DNA of 64,000 bases from Platerodrilus igneus (GCA_036346225.1 JARFIW010000139.1:5208001-5272000), one strand, 5' to 3'; positions 33,020 through 46,819 are shown, counted from the stretch's first letter. Numbers and translations are program-made. The notes: generated by a model from the sequence alone, not told the origin.

Positions 33020-34930
33020 TAAGCGTACATTAGCAAATAGAATATCCTTTATTAATTTCAGCTAATAAAATGTCATATAATTAATGCGTTCACACATTCT
33101 GAAGACATTGAACTGATAAGAGTATTTAAGCCAGATTCATTTTATTTAACTGTTTCAATTGAATCATAAGTATTCAAAGAGGAACACCTTGTCGCCGCTT
33201 TTGTAACTTGTGCCCTATAGTCCAACAAAGTGTATGATTTAAAAAATATTGTTGACTACTTCAGATCTCGCTTATTTCACATTTGAAACAAACAATGTGA
33301 TCTTTAAATTTAGTTGTTGCATTTTAGTCTGACTACTATGTTTGGAAATATCTTGTTACGAACAACTAATATCGTAAATTCCAAACTTTTTCAACTTGCC
33401 GTTTACCTCTTACGTTATCCAATAAATATTTCATTCTATTTGCATTACTAAAAGAGATTTGAACTTTTTGAAATGGTCATATTTAGCATTATAATTTGAA
33501 AAAGGGCCGCTATACTTGCGGCCACGTCCCCAATGCTCCACCCGAAGGGACTACATTGGGTTTAAACGCGAAAATATAAACGTGCTTCAGATTTAATCTA
33601 ACTTCAAAATTAATCGATCCTAAATAAAAATCTAACAAACTAAAACAAAAACTAAAAATAGGCTTTGAATAATGGTATCCCTAGCGTTAATTTGAAGTGA
33701 GTCCGTTCAACAAGACACACACGAAAGTACAAGGGGAGGGATCCGTAATACCGGATAGCAGTCGCCAGCTCTGGTTACCGGTGCGACCTGAAGGGTCGTC
33801 TTAAAACTATCCAAATCTAGCTAGCTAATATTAAAAATGGATTCAAATTTCTAAGAATTCGCCAAATATTTTAATAGTGAATCCAGCTATTTTGCTTGCT
33901 CTATAAATTTGCAAATTCGTCCTCCCTGATCTAAGTAATTTATTCTATCTTTAGCCTAAATCCATCCCTAGCTTTCCCTACCATTCCCTAACTGATGTAT
34001 ATTATGATTACATTCTTCAAAATTACAATCTTCATTCCTATAAAAATGCTGCCCCAAAAATGGCGACAGAACGTCGGACAAAACAAATCAAGCTCCAAAA
34101 ATAAATGCAAAATAAATATAAAATGTAAATATAAATAAATATATTTATGTAAAAGCATTAAGCATATAGCAGTGCACAAAAAACAGCAAAAAGCATTGCC
34201 CAATTTATCAGGTGCACTCACATAAGTATTATGTCGGCTAGCGCCATTACTCACAAAAAGCTGCTCATTCAATTATTTCAAATCTACTTATTAATACAAA
34301 TCAATGCTTATGCGAGTGCAGCCGCCACAATTTTTCTTCATACCTCGTATATAAATTTCTTCAGCATCCGAAGATCTGGTCGTCTTTTGATTCCTTACTG
34401 CTAAGGGAAGATGGGTATGCACTGCTAAAGTCCTGGTGGGTATGCACTAAACGTTCCGGGGGGATCACAATCACTATCACTTTAAAGTCCAGGGGAGATG
34501 CGCGGCTTCACTCTATTTTATTTTCTTTATTTATCTACTGATTTAAATTAATGAGGGTTTTGGTCTTATTCAGCAGCAGGTTGTAAAGCAGGGTGTTTCG
34601 AACAATACTATAAAGTGTGCTACTGCTAAAGAAGTAATACCGTTGATTTTCCTTGCTTGACAAAATGCAAATGATTTATTAAATATTTGATCTATTTTGA
34701 CTATCTAATTTTCGCTAAAACCATACTGTATTTTTGGCTGATTGCATGGTGTGTCATGGAAACTCCAAACCCATTCAAAAACAAAGCATCGTCTGAGGCA
34801 TATTTTCATATAAATTTAATCTCTTAGTAGTCAAGTTGCGTGAAGGAATATTTTCAAAGACTCACCTGCTATTTTAAATCGTTAAACTGTTTTCTATACT
34901 TGATGTATTTGAAATATGTGTACGTGTTAT
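33020..34930. other. No recognised gene; one SINE tail fragment
   Basis: At 33529-33560 the minus strand carries the 3' tail of the tRNA-derived SINE family (CCAATGCTCCACCCGAAGGG on the plus strand). A short direct repeat, GGGTATGCACT, occurs at 34411 and 34438. Otherwise nothing is identifiable. Confidence 0.4.
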
Positions 34931-35900
34931 ACAAGGTGATTCAGAACTATGACATGAAACTTCAAGGGGTCATTCAATGCAACAATGAAAGACATTTGAA
35001 TATAAAAGCCAATAGCCGAAAATGCCTCCATAAGTCGCTACGACACTCTGACGCGTTAAGACAGTTACATGCAACAATTTGTTTCATATAGTTTTATTGC
35101 ATTTTATTATAACTTTTTGTGCATAGTAACACTACAATAATTATTCAAAATGTCCTTGAACTTAAATGCTCCTGTTTAAATGGCGTATATGGTTTCTGCA
35201 AACTTGCCCAAAAATTTGATAATTGTTTTGAATAAATTCGTGCAATCAGATCTTACTTTGTTTTCACTGATGTTGTTACTGTAGATGTTAGTACGAACGC
35301 GTTACCGGAGAAACGCGAATAATGTCAATCTTACCGTCACATTAGAGAGTTTGGGAAATAGTGTAGCTAGAAGGTAGTTAATATAGATTTCTTTCATTGT
35401 ATTACAAACAGTTATATTTAAAGTTAATAGTCACCGATTCAAATAGGCGCACTAAATGTAAGTTATAGAAAAAAAGTTTAAATTATTAATTGTTAAAATT
35501 GTAGCTTGAAGCGCACCCCTTATTTTTCATTAAAGGAAATTGCTGTCAAGACTGTGTCCTTTGTTCTACTCGAACAGATGTTTCTTAAATTGGAAACTTT
35601 TATTGTTCCCACAGAAAAATCTAAAGACACTAAATCGGGTGACCTAGGGGACCGGGCTACCACTACTAGTCCAATGTTGTCCGAACTGTTGATCCAAATA
35701 CGGACGCACTTATGCAAAAAAGTGTGCAGGTGTACATACATGGTGGCATCTCGGAACTTAATCTCAGGGTCGACGTTTTGCAGGTTGGGTTCACAGATAC
35801 GCCATGTTAAATCAAATTACCATCCGTCTTTCCTGTAACTTCTATACTCGTAGAGGAATGACAGGAATTAAGGTACCAGGCACAATAAAAGATAAAGTTA
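34931..35900 (-). mobile_element. Decayed IS630/mariner-type element
   Basis: The left end (TACAAGGTGATTCAGAAC, 34933) matches the isolated end at 32.88 kb. A minus-strand transposase remnant lies inside. The right end was not identified. Confidence 0.5.
35520..35741 (-). pseudogene. Transposase C-terminal fragment
   Basis: The minus-strand frame contains ARSPRSPDLVSLDFSVGTIK. It matches the last catalytic block of IS630-type transposases (usually WPPRSPDLTPLDFFLWG), with the final catalytic Asp kept. The rest of the domain is unrecognisable. Confidence 0.6.
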
Positions 35901-36199
35901 GAAGGAACCTACATTCCTAAAAGAAAAACAAACACCACCACTCAAGATAGTTATTGCTTTGTCGAGGGCTCGTAACTTAATGGCGTCTTTTAACACCACG
36001 CGCGCACTCCGCCTCCTTTTGCGCAGACGCACCTGTCAGGGACGACGGAAGTTGACGTATTCATTTAAAAATACACGGCAATTTATTTACAAATTAAATC
36101 TAACGTGATACATGCCGGTTGGCATGTAACAATTTCCAATAGTTTTCGGCAGTACTTCTAAAAAATACACGTAGATAAGTCTTGTTAAACGATCTGACA

Positions 36200-38335
36200 G
36201 TAGCTATGGTACAATTAAATCAAGTAAAAGACTGTAGAAGCTACCCAGAAGCAGATACAGACACCAACCACAACATCGTAATTATAAAGGCCATTCTTAA
36301 ATTTAAAAATACGTAAAAAAAGGAACTGAAAAGGGCACTTTGACTTTGAGAAACTAAAAGATAAAGATATCTACAAAAAATTTGAAAAAAAGTAAAATAA
36401 ATTGCTGAAAGATATCGGGAAAATTTCTGATACTAAGGAAATAGAAACAGAATGGTAAAACATAAAATCCAGCTTAGACATGGCGGCCAGAGATATTCTG
36501 GGGTATATACAAAAAGAAAATAAGAAATCATGGATAACAAAGGATATCCTGAATTTAATAAAAGAAACACGAAAATACAAAAATAGATCAAACGAAACAG
36601 GAAAACAGATACAAAACCATAAAATGGGAAATTATTCGTAAATGCAAGAAAGCTAAAGAACAATGGATTAATGAAAAGTGCAAAGAGGTACAAACTAAGA
36701 TGAAAATAGAAAAAACAGACGAAGCATACAAACTAATTAGAATGAATTTTAGGGATATAAAACTATATAGCAAAAATATAAGGGAGGCGAGAGAAAACGT
36801 CATTATAGAAAATGTAGAGAATGTGGTTTGATGGCAGGAATATATAGGAAATTTATATGCAGGAGAGGAGCTAACAGCATTAGAACGGGAATCAAATATT
36901 AAAAAAGATTACTTGAGATATCCTATACTTAGAGATAAGTTTGAATTAGCATTAAAGTATCTGAAAAATGGTAAGGCGCCGGATACAGATAAGATACAAG
37001 CGCAAACTCTAAAAACCGCTGGACAAGCAGTAACAGAACATTTCTTCTAACTTGTAAGCTATATGTATGAGACAGGTGAGATACCCAAAGATTTCAAACG
37101 TAACATCTTAGTCACTATACCAAAAAAGAGGGGCGCGTATAGATGTGAAAATTTCGATACAATAGGTTTAACAGCACACTTGTCAAAAATACTAACTAAA
37201 ATTGTACAAAGACGAATGGAAAAGCGTACTGAATAAATACTAGGAGAAATTCAATTTAGGTTTATGCTAAACAGGGGGACACGGGAGGCTATTTTAGCTC
37301 TGAGAGTGATAATGGAGAAAACAATAGAAAATGGGGAATGCGTATATATAGGGTTTGTAGATTTGGAAAAAGTATTCGACGAATAACACATAGCTTATAT
37401 AACAAAGAGCAAACAGCAGTAATATAATTAGAGCAGGAACGTAGAGAAGTATATATTAGGAAAGGGAGGAAACAAGGATGTGTCTCATCTCCATTAATTT
37501 TTAACTAGTACATCGAAAAGGCGATGAATACTGTCAAATGCAGTAAGACATTTGGAATTACTATGCAGGAACAAAAAATTGATATGCTTATATTTGCAAA
37601 TGATATAGCGGTATCAGCATCTAGTAAAGAAGAGTTAAAAGCTGCTCTTAATGAACGGAAACACTTCTAACAGAGAGATGCGGTATGAAAATTAACTAAA
37701 ATAAAACTAAGGTATTATTATGCAAAAGAAGCGAAAATAAGTCAAAGACAAGAATACAAATAGGTAACGACAACTTACAAGAGGTTTAGGATTTCTGCTA
37801 CCTATGAAGCCAAATAACGCGAGATGCGAAGAACGCAAAAGATATAAAACAAAGATTAGCACAAAGTCCTGCTACATTTAACAAGAAAAAGCTACTATTG
37901 CGTTCAAAGACAACAAACATAGACACACAGAAGAGATTGCTTAAAACATATGTGTGGAGCATAGCACTGTATGGCTGTGAAACTTGGACAGTAGGAGAAC
38001 CGGACAAGAAAAAAACAGAAAACTTAGAAATGTGGTTCTACAGACGTTTGATTAAGGTATCATAGACAGACATAGTTTAGTACAAAGAGGAGCTGGAAGT
38101 GGTAGGGGAAGAAAGAAGTATGTGAAAAACAGTAAAAAATAGGAGAGATAAGATGATAAGCCACATACTAAGACATGAGGGAATAGTGCGGAGTATATTA
38201 GAAACAGAGCTTGTACACAGATAGTTATAGGTGCAGGCTGTGGGAACTCCAGGCAAATGTGTAGACGCTCAAAATAGAAATCAATGGAGATACGCGTTCA
38301 ACCAGTTCCAAGAGGGAAAACCTAATGACAAAAAA
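36200..38335 (+). mobile_element. LINE copy C, degenerate
   Basis: It begins in the C-terminal endonuclease region (GCTACCCAGAAGCAGATACA) and runs without the LTR interruption of copy A. It passes through the reverse transcriptase (KNGKAPDTDK-like at 36.97 kb, FANDIAVSASSKEEL at about 37.60 kb) to the C-terminal CETWTVGEPD block near 37.98 kb. The end is GTTCAACCAGTTCCAAG plus an A-rich tail (38330-38338). Many stops are present. It serves as the empty-site reference for the insertion in copy A. Confidence 0.78.
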
Positions 38336-38417
38336 AAATAATTGTACTTAAACCTGATAATTACTATAACCAACTACAGGTATTTGTTTTGCAATATTCT
38401 CAATTAATGCTAATTGT

Positions 38418-39165
38418 ACGAAAGCATTAACTGGAAAACTATTAATTCGGTAAATGTCTAAGTGTTGGGGGATCTTAGCAGCCACAGGTTGCTTAACCTC
38501 CTTCACATAATTCTGAATCTCGGTAAAATAGGACATATAATTAGAAAACAACAGAAAGTGAATCGAGCTGTATCTAGGCTGTGGAAATTTCAGGGAACTG
38601 CGTAGGCTAGCTCAGAATAGAAATAAGTGGACGTACGCGTTCAACCAGTTTCAAGACAAAAAACTTTGTTCGAAAGGTTATATTGGAAAACTATTAATTC
38701 GGCAAATGTGTTTAATGTTGCGGGATCTTGATAGCCGCAGGCTGCTTAACCCCCTTCACATGCCACTGAATATTGGGGAAATAGGGTATATATTTGTAAA
38801 ACAATAGAAGATGAACTGAATTGCATCTAATAAAGAAGTAACAGCGGCTATGTTCGAACACAACAAACATAGGAACAAGGAGAAAATTGTTGAAAGCGTA
38901 TGTGGAAAACAAAAAAAAAATAGGAGAAATGGAAGGGCAGGATGTGTTCTCAAGCATTTTTGGGGAATAGTGCGAGATATAATACAAGCAGAGATAGGAA
39001 AAAAGGAGTTAGAGGTAGGCCTAGATCAGACTAATGCACGCAGATAGTGAAAGATGCGACCGTAGAAATTTCAGAAAAATGAGTAGTTTAGCTCAGAATA
39101 GGAAACATTGAGGGTACGCGTATTATCAGTTCCAGAACTGAAGACCTAACGATGATGGCAATATC
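38418..39165 (+). repeat. Tandem chimera: T repeat / LINE 3' end, repeated
   Basis: The order is T repeat (38418-38575), LINE 3' end (38577-38665), T repeat (38669-38835), then LINE 3' end with internal deletions (38838-39165). It follows directly after LINE copy C, whose own 3' end makes a third LINE segment. The T-to-LINE junction at 38.83 kb (TCTAATAAAGAAG, then AACAGCGGCTATGTTCGAA) recurs at 22.52 kb, so the chimera has spread as a unit. Confidence 0.65.
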
Positions 39166-39356
39166 AAATCATAGTCATCATTTTCGATTATTTCTAACAA
39201 CTCGTTGTCAGAAGGCTGACGTTTTCTTTCCCAAATCGGAACGCATTCTAGAAGATTCATAATCTCAATCAAATGAAATACACATTTCCAAATGTACTCT
39301 GGAGTACCATACTGATTTAACTAATTTTTTTGAAGTGCAAATAATTATACGACATG

Positions 39357-39360
<4 letters not shown>

Positions 39361-39402
<42 letters not shown>
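39361..39402. repeat. (TA)n microsatellite
   Basis: A TA run abuts LTR-end-like sequence to its right. Confidence 0.9.
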
Positions 39403-39405
<3 letters not shown>

Positions 39406-39800
39406 TAAATACTGCGAGCTCCTAATACTACAAAAAGCCCCACGTTTTGGGCGTCTTTAATACTGCGACCCTTCTGTTGGTGTGGTAATGTGTACCTATT
39501 TTAAATACTACCTCTGCTTATAAAATTTTTTGCCGCGGCTACTCAGCTCCTTCCTAAAATAAACTATTGAAACTATTTTTTTTTTGAGGCACTAGCCCCA
39601 CCTGTGCCAGTGTAACTGATTTTTCGAATGGGCGCCAGTGAAACGGTGTTTTTTTTCTTATTATTTTTTGCTCAACTTTGTGTGCCAGTGAAGCGTATTT
39701 TTCTAATTTATATCTGACTCTAGACGTTGGGCGCTAGTGAAACGAAGTCTTCCGACATAACTAGGGGTCTATTCCTTGGGTAGAGCTATGAGAAATAGGG
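39403..39800 (-). repeat. LTR-end-like sequence with several primer-site-like motifs
   Basis: Read on the minus strand, motifs like CACTAGCGCCCAACG (39722-39740), CACTGGCGCCCA (39628-39642) and GACGCCCAAAACGTGGGG (39445-39465) resemble LTR-element primer-binding sites. The arrangement next to a TA run mirrors the LTR of the element at 43.4-50.7 kb. A GGGGTCTATTCCTTGGG motif at 39765-39782 is shared with the insertion at 18.7 kb. No ORF is present. Confidence 0.4.
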
Positions 39801-42800
39801 GGGTAAGTCGAAATTCGTTTGTATGTCAAACTTATTCTCAAATAAAAAGGCGCCACCAAATCCGGACTAATTCTCGATAATGGCAGGGCATATTTCTAAG
39901 GGCGGACGTGGAGACCCAAAGAAAAAAGATCGCCTTCGATGACAAAAACCTGTTTTAATAAAATAAGACGCTGTTCCTGTAAGAAATTATAATAGTTAGG
40001 TTAATAAGAAAGGTGGAACACTATTTGTGTCCCGCAAATATACATAAAGAAATAGTGAAAAGATATTATCTATATAAAGTTGGCATCAAAATTCTACTCT
40101 TAAAGATGTTAGCTTTCTGTGGTTAGGTTTGATCATATTTGATCAAAATAAAAAACTTTAATCTTGAACCAATAATTTACTAAAAAGAATCTCTTTTAAA
40201 ATAAAATGCAATGCAACAAAATTTAATGACTAATTGAATTACTTCGTGAATTTTAAATTAAGGTTTATCAAAATTATTCATAATCAAATATTTTACAGCA
40301 TAGTGTAAACTTGTTACACAAAGATACTCTAACCCGCGCAGATCTGTTCAGGCCGATTACATTAAAAATGTTACTATTCAAGTTTTCCTCTTTAAGTTAA
40401 AAGTACTAGTTTTAGTTTCCAATAAAATGATCACAAAAATATTCTTGTTTACAAAAGTTGTGCTAACGCTGTTCTAAGCATTTGCTTTCAAGGATACATC
40501 TGTCAGCAGTATACTACAGAAAAATAAGTGACGTCAGTGACACCTGTTGTTGTAACTAACAATTTATACTGAAGCAACGTGTTGTTTCTTAAAACATCAA
40601 ATTAGTGAATTTTAATTTCGACACTGGAAATTCCAGCTCAGCAATAGTTGAAACAAATATCATATTCGTGCTTTTACACATACGAACCAATTAGCGTGTT
40701 TCTAATTTGAAACACGAAAAATTACTTAAAGCTAACTACGAACCAAAAACTGCTTTTCCCGCCTAGATGAGGTACTTGTTACATCATGCGATGTTTACTG
40801 CATGTAGTATGAACTCAGCTCATCCTAGACAGCTTCTACCACATGGAGATGTTCCAGGTGTAGAATTAAATACAAAGTAGCATCTTTACGCTGTATCACA
40901 AAGTGATCTTCTTTAAATTGGTTAAACTTTCCATCCTCTAAGTTGCATTTTACACGTCGTAAAACAAAGTAGTTTTCTTAAAATCGATTAAATTTTCTAA
41001 TTTCAAAGTGCATGGTTAATTGTAGCAGTGTCTCGTCGCGCTAAACAAATTATTTCAAATTAAACAAGATAATAACTTTTATACGTTACCAACCGCTATT
41101 CAAGAATGTGTCCTCACTCATCAAAATTGATACGCAAATTACCGGCCTGCGTTCTTTCATACATCTTGTCTCTTCTTCGACGTATGGCCGAGTGATTATC
41201 AAACTCGCTCGGGCGACCGGAGGGTCCAAGGAGAAGGTTGTCAAACCTAAACGCGCCTGCGAATGGCTGTAGAAGATACAGATATCCAACCACAAATAGA
41301 ATAACAAATAAAGATGCTGCTTTAACGTATTATTTTACTTGTTAAATGTATTTTAACATTATTTTAATAAAAGTGTTTTATTATTCTCGCTCTTTGATGG
41401 AGGGATTTATTAACCAAAAATAAAATTATTAAAAGTGTCTTATTATCCTCGCACTTTGATGAAGGGATTTATTAACTAACAATAAAATTGTTACACTATC
41501 AAAAAAAAAATTCTGCTACGGTAAATAGCCTACATTTATTAACACTCCAAAATGAATATACATGCCAAAATCAAAAATTAGATTCCTCTTTCATACAAGT
41601 TATATACACCCCCTTTTAAAATACTCCATAAACTGTATAATTCAAGATCAATATTTATCTTTATAAAACATATCCAATTAATTTCAATACGACAAAAAAA
41701 AGTAATAAATCTTCAACACATTTCTTATTCTAATCTTGTTTCATTATGAGCTCATACAAAACCTAAACTTTTTGTGCTAATTTTGCACACCAATAATCAA
41801 AAAGTCCCTCTTACCTTGCACATAATAACAAATGCCATAAAACATTCCTAAACATAAATTTCCACAACAAATAAATTAACAATAATTCAAATTAAATATT
41901 CGATCAGAAACTTTTCCCTCAGTTTGTCCTTTTTGTTCATAAATTATGCACCTCTTCCAAAGTCATTAAACCACAAATTTACACAAGTGTAACAACAAAA
42001 ATTGCAGTTACCTGGATTCCATATTTACACACGGCCCTGCTACCATTCTATCAAGGACTGCTGCCTTCAGGAACCACCCCAATTTGAGTTGCTGCAACCA
42101 AATTTACCCAGAGCTCATCTATCGTTATCCTCTCGATATTGCATCTCAAACTTCTGGTGCTCCTCCAACCTCATTTTCTAGTACCATCAATTGTTAGTAA
42201 TCAACCCAACCAATTAAACACCGACATTTACTCCAGATTACATTCCATACTTTATACAATCAATGCAAATTAAAATCAAACTGGTTTACTTATAGTATTT
42301 AACGTAAATTAATTACAACTTTATGCAAACGTAAAAGTATATTTGAGTTTTGGAGTCGTCAGCTTTTTCCAAAAATAAGAGAGCTCACAATTAACATCTT
42401 AGAGCTTATATCTAAATCCCCCGTCTCTAAAAGCCTGCCACAATTCTCAAAATTTCTACAATACAAACATTTTCACGTACACAATTCTTAAAACCGCTCC
42501 ACGTTCACAAATCTTTAAAAACAACACTAATGTACACAAAATTTTACGTATTCCTTCTAACCGAAACTTATTTTCACAACATTTCTTCGAAACTCAAATT
42601 AAAGCTAACAACAACGCACACGTACTAAATCGTATAGCCGTCTTTTCAACGACCCCACACCAATAACCTTGTCTATTCAATCCAAGTTGACAAAAGTCAA
42701 CGTTTAAATTACGCCTATTACCAACATGTGTTATATCTTTCGCACTTCTACATATGCTTGCAAATCAACTACCTCTCTTACCTTGTTTTCAACTTTGTTT

Positions 42801-43390
42801 GTAACGGACAACAGCTGCTGCCAACCTTGCTGTTACTTATCGAGTTTACGTTCTTTACTAGAAGCTATTAATTTTATTTTAGCCCTGCTAATTGACGTCG
42901 GAACCAATCTACCTGGAATTTGCTGTTTGTTTGTTTCACTTCTTTGCCCCTATTAAATACAATACAAGGAAAACTACGACGGTTATAAACGTTCTAAAGC
43001 TTCTTAGAAATTACTCCTCCCAATTTGTTTGTAATTTAATAATACTAGGAAACTAGCTTCTTCCACAACACGTTCTAAATGCTTTTAACAAATATATAAC
43101 ACCAACTACTCTTATTAAATAAGATGGTTTGAATTTTGTTTACAAATATAAAATTTAAATCCCGTTTTATGCACAGGATGTTTCTAATATGTCATATGCT
43201 ATACTTTATGAGTATTTATATCTGAAGGATTATGAAAATTAGATTTAGCTTCCTGAAATTTTCTGTACAATTATTAAATTCTAAAACTATTGACTCTAAA
43301 AGCGTATCAAAGTTATTTGTTGCACTTTCACATGCTGAATACCAAAATTAAATTTCAAATTGAAAAATAATACCCTTTTAACCCCCACAG
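39800..43390. other. No recognised gene; minor repeats
   Basis: A ~65-base tandem duplication lies at 41364-41490 (CTTTGATGGAGGGATTTATT and its copy CTTTGATGAAGGGATTTATT). At 41179-41245 a tRNA-Ser/Leu-like A box (TGGCCGAGTGATTATC) is followed by GACCGGAGGGTCC, suggesting a decayed tRNA-derived SINE head. The rest, AT-rich and C/T-biased, is uninterpreted. Confidence 0.4.

Positions 43391-43424
<34 letters not shown>
43391..43424. repeat. (TA)n microsatellite
   Basis: A TA run at the left border of the gypsy-like element. Confidence 0.9.
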
Positions 43425-43425
<1 letters not shown>

Positions 43426-45529
43426 GCTGTGAAACCACCAAAATCCGGGTACTCCTCTTTCTAATCGAGCCTCACGAATTGGGCGTCAAGAATGCTGTGA
43501 AACCTACAAAAAGCTATTCATTACCTTAACTGTGTTGGTCCATTGACTTTCTTCCGTTAATCGCCTCGGCTGCTCCTCTAGATAACTTTCATCCTCATAC
43601 ATAAAAAAAATAAACACATTCCTACCACAAACATCAACGTTAACTATTTACATCAATATTCACAATACATTAAAATTTCAAAATTAAAATTCAGCATAAA
43701 TTTCAGTATCAGAAATTTTCAAGATTAAATTTGTTATCATTTTAAAGTGCATCCAGAATTAAAGTCCTTGTAGGATGCCTACTAATTACTATAACAATAT
43801 ATGCAGAGTACAAAGGGAGCATCTACCACCCCTTTACGTTAATTAACCAGGTTCGTCTAATTGAGCTCAAAGACATACCTAAAATTTCATCATAATCCAG
43901 AACATCAATACTAAATACCCCTTTCTACTTAAACAAGCAAAATTTCACCTTAAAATTAAAATTTTATTGTTAGTACAATTTCACTAATGTCCATTTAAAG
44001 TAAATCAATTATAAAGTTATTCGACACACACCAAAATATCAAAGTTCAAACAAAAAAGTATAATTTACCTGAAGTTCACTGCACTCGTAGCTTCAATGTA
44101 CATCGTCCCTTTGTTAATCACACCATTCCAACTGGATTATATTTACGGCTTCTGATTCTCAACGCTTTTAAAATTTTCTCCATCACCATTCATCTAAAGT
44201 TGTTTCTGGGCTTTTCCGGAACTCATCTGTGTATATCTGACCCTTGTTTTGTGGATCCAGACACATTCATGAACCATTTAATTATTAACACCTCCGAAAA
44301 ATAACAAAGAAATTCATACTTCTTTCACCTCTATACGCCAAAACTGCCTACTTTTGGGTATACATTTGTCGTTGTAAATTTTACTAATTGGTACAGTGAT
44401 ACTAAATTTTATTACCTTGTATCTAAGTGCACTAAAGTATATTCATGTTAGCACGTAAAGAACAAGCTGTTTTAAATCACATAATATTCGAGCAAACTGT
44501 TTAAATTATTTAATATTAAAACCGGAAAACTAAAAAACACTGTTTAACGCGTTCAATCAAGTCGAAGATCTAAGAGAGCTTGTTCATATTCCCCTGGGTA
44601 TATATAGAGGTTAGCCTGTCTGTCGGTCGAGTCTCCAAAACGGCCAGTTTCTAGAATTTCGCATGCTCTGTTCCCAGTCCGTAGCCCGGCATGCGATTTT
44701 TACGAATTTTGCTCTCGCCCCAGTTAAATCTCAGAAAATTCCCACACGGCACGCAACGTCTGAGAATACCTAATTAAATTTTATACAGAAATGTTATTTC
44801 TACCTCTCAATTTTGCCTTTACTTTCAACCAATCGCAACCCCATGACGTTGCTCTACTCACGCCTTTTACTATATGTGTCTCGGTCTTGCGCATATTATC
44901 TGTCTCTATCTACCCTGTTCTTATTAGTGCAAATTGATATTCCTTATTATCGATTATTTCAGTCCATGTGGACTATCTGGGTTAAATAACCCCGTATCGC
45001 ACCTTCTCGTGAATATTAAGCCACGGTTTCTCCAAGATTCTTTGTAACTATTAATTATCTGCAACATTTACGCAGAATGAGCTTTTTTAAAAATACGCAA
45101 GGTGTTTAAACATACTATTAATTCTCAGAGCTTGATTTCATGGTATTTTATTGGGTTTTTCAAGTTTTTATAGACATTATATGTTACTAACGGTTCAATT
45201 AACTTCAATTACAATTATTATCTGTACGTTTTGTTTAATACCGGTTACTTAAAATAGAGTTAATTAATATTAATTTTGCACGTAATTTCTCTTTGTTTAT
45301 TTACTAGGAATAATCAAATTACACGCAGAGCTTTTTAATACTGCTTCCTTTTTTTTTTATAGCAAGCGTCTTGTACATAATTTATCTCCCTTGTTTTTAA
45401 TGAAGTGAATGAATTTTTATGCTTCACGCTTTTATTTAATAACGCGTACTTTTTCCCAAAGCTTCTACACGGTGATTAAAATTATTTGATGTGATTATTT
45501 AATTTTCTACCCTGGTCTAAATATGAGTA
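43425..45529 (-). repeat. 3' LTR of the gypsy-like element
   Basis: It runs from TGCTGTGAAACCACC to CTAAATATGAGTA. It matches the other LTR closely; a 13-base stretch near 43730 and single-base indels differ. Near its 43.47-kb end it contains a second primer-site-like motif, AATTGGGCGTCAAGAATGCT, in the same relation to TGCTGTGAAACC as the real site. Confidence 0.9.
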
Positions 45530-45541
45530 TTTTCCCTCTAT
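45530..45541 (-). other. Polypurine tract
   Basis: On the minus strand, ATAGAGGGAAAA lies directly next to the LTR start TACTCATATTT, the expected place for the plus-strand primer. Confidence 0.75.
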
Positions 45542-45599
45542 TTGAATACAAATAATCCCACTTATTTGAATTCAAATATAAAATATTTAAACCGCAAAC

Positions 45600-46055
45600 A
45601 AAATTTACACAAAAATGCCTATCTCTCTCTACCCTTATCTATCTAACTTACCTAACTTATCCAATCAAAAAAATTATTTACACCTGTCCTATATCCCTAT
45701 CTTATTCCAAACTCTCACATAATTCTCTAAACTGAAATTATCCCTAACTTCATCCTACTTATCCATCTAATCCTATATATATCCTATATACCTATCCTAT
45801 TCCTAACTTTTAACTAATCTTCACTATACTTTACTTCCCCCTACCTAATCCTATATACCTATCCTACTCTTACTCTATTCCTAACTCTCCACTAATCTTA
45901 TATGAAATATCTATACTTAACCTATCTTATTTTCTTCCTACATTTACTCTTTATTCTCATCCTAAACCTATTTCTACTTATCTCCCATATTTATCCTATA
46001 CCTAGCTTTATTTTCTATAACTATACTAAAATTCTCCTATCTCTATCCTTTGTTC
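45600..46055 (-). repeat. G-depleted (CCTATN)-like degenerate tract
   Basis: In about 455 bases the plus strand has only a handful of G. It consists of variations on CCTATC, CCTAAC and TCCTATAT, so the sense strand of the element is nearly free of C. It occupies the place where the rest of pol should be. Confidence 0.7.
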
Positions 46056-46061
46056 ATCAAG

Positions 46062-46808
46062 TTATTTAAATCTAACTCTCTTCTTGACCCTCCAAGTCTT
46101 TCTTCTCACCATCCTAATACTCTTCATCCCTATTTCTCCTCCTTTTATATCTATACTTATCCTCCCTATTATCTCACATACAATAAACTTATCATCCCTA
46201 TTATCCTGACTCTTAAATATTGCTTCTTCTTCAGTCTCTACACATGTCTGTGTCTCATTTACTATTTTTTTCCTTTCTGCCGACAAACCAAACGATACTA
46301 CTTTACAATTATCGATTTTTCCCTCTATGGAAAATCCTATGCACCTTCTAGAATCTTTGTGTAATGGAATCCGCCAGAATGAATTCCTTAAATCTACTTT
46401 ACTAAAAATAAACTTGCCACTTAATCTCGTCAAAAGTAATTCTGCCTTCACCTGCTCCCGATATGCTGCTGTTGCTTCTACCCCCACTAATTTTGCATGT
46501 TTTTGTACTAAAGCTTGAACCTCTACTATCCTATCCTCTGGACATCTTATTGTGTTGATCTGTTTACCTTCATCATCCTCTACCTCTACTACATTAATAC
46601 TAAACCCTGTGTCATCCTCTGTGACTTCATAACTGCCCTTCCATGGCACTACCATATCATTAATCCTTATTCCCTTCCGTTCCATATCTATCAAAACCCC
46701 TAACTTCATCATACAGTCAACACCTAAAATGCTCTGAAACTTCAGTCCAGGTACAATTACAAACTCCTGTTCACAGCTTAAATCTCCTATATCTATCCTA
46801 AGCACCAC
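46062..46808 (-). pseudogene. Protease end and reverse-transcriptase stub of the gypsy-like element
   Basis: The minus-strand frame opens with the end of a retroviral-type aspartic protease (QSILGVDCMMKLGVLIDMER). After an in-frame deletion it enters the reverse transcriptase at the fingers/palm: FIFSKVDLRNSFWRIPLH, with the first catalytic Asp, then VVSFGLS. After this point similarity ends. The YxDD block, RNase H and integrase are absent, and the remaining ~80 codons are Lys/Arg-rich read-through into the G-depleted tract. The product could not copy RNA. Confidence 0.8.
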
Positions 46809-46819
46809 AACACTATTTA

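Noticed and set aside
45600..46055. Degenerate insect telomere repeat (TTAGG)
   Set aside because: CCTAAC-like words occur but without a regular five-base period; better described as a G-depleted tract.
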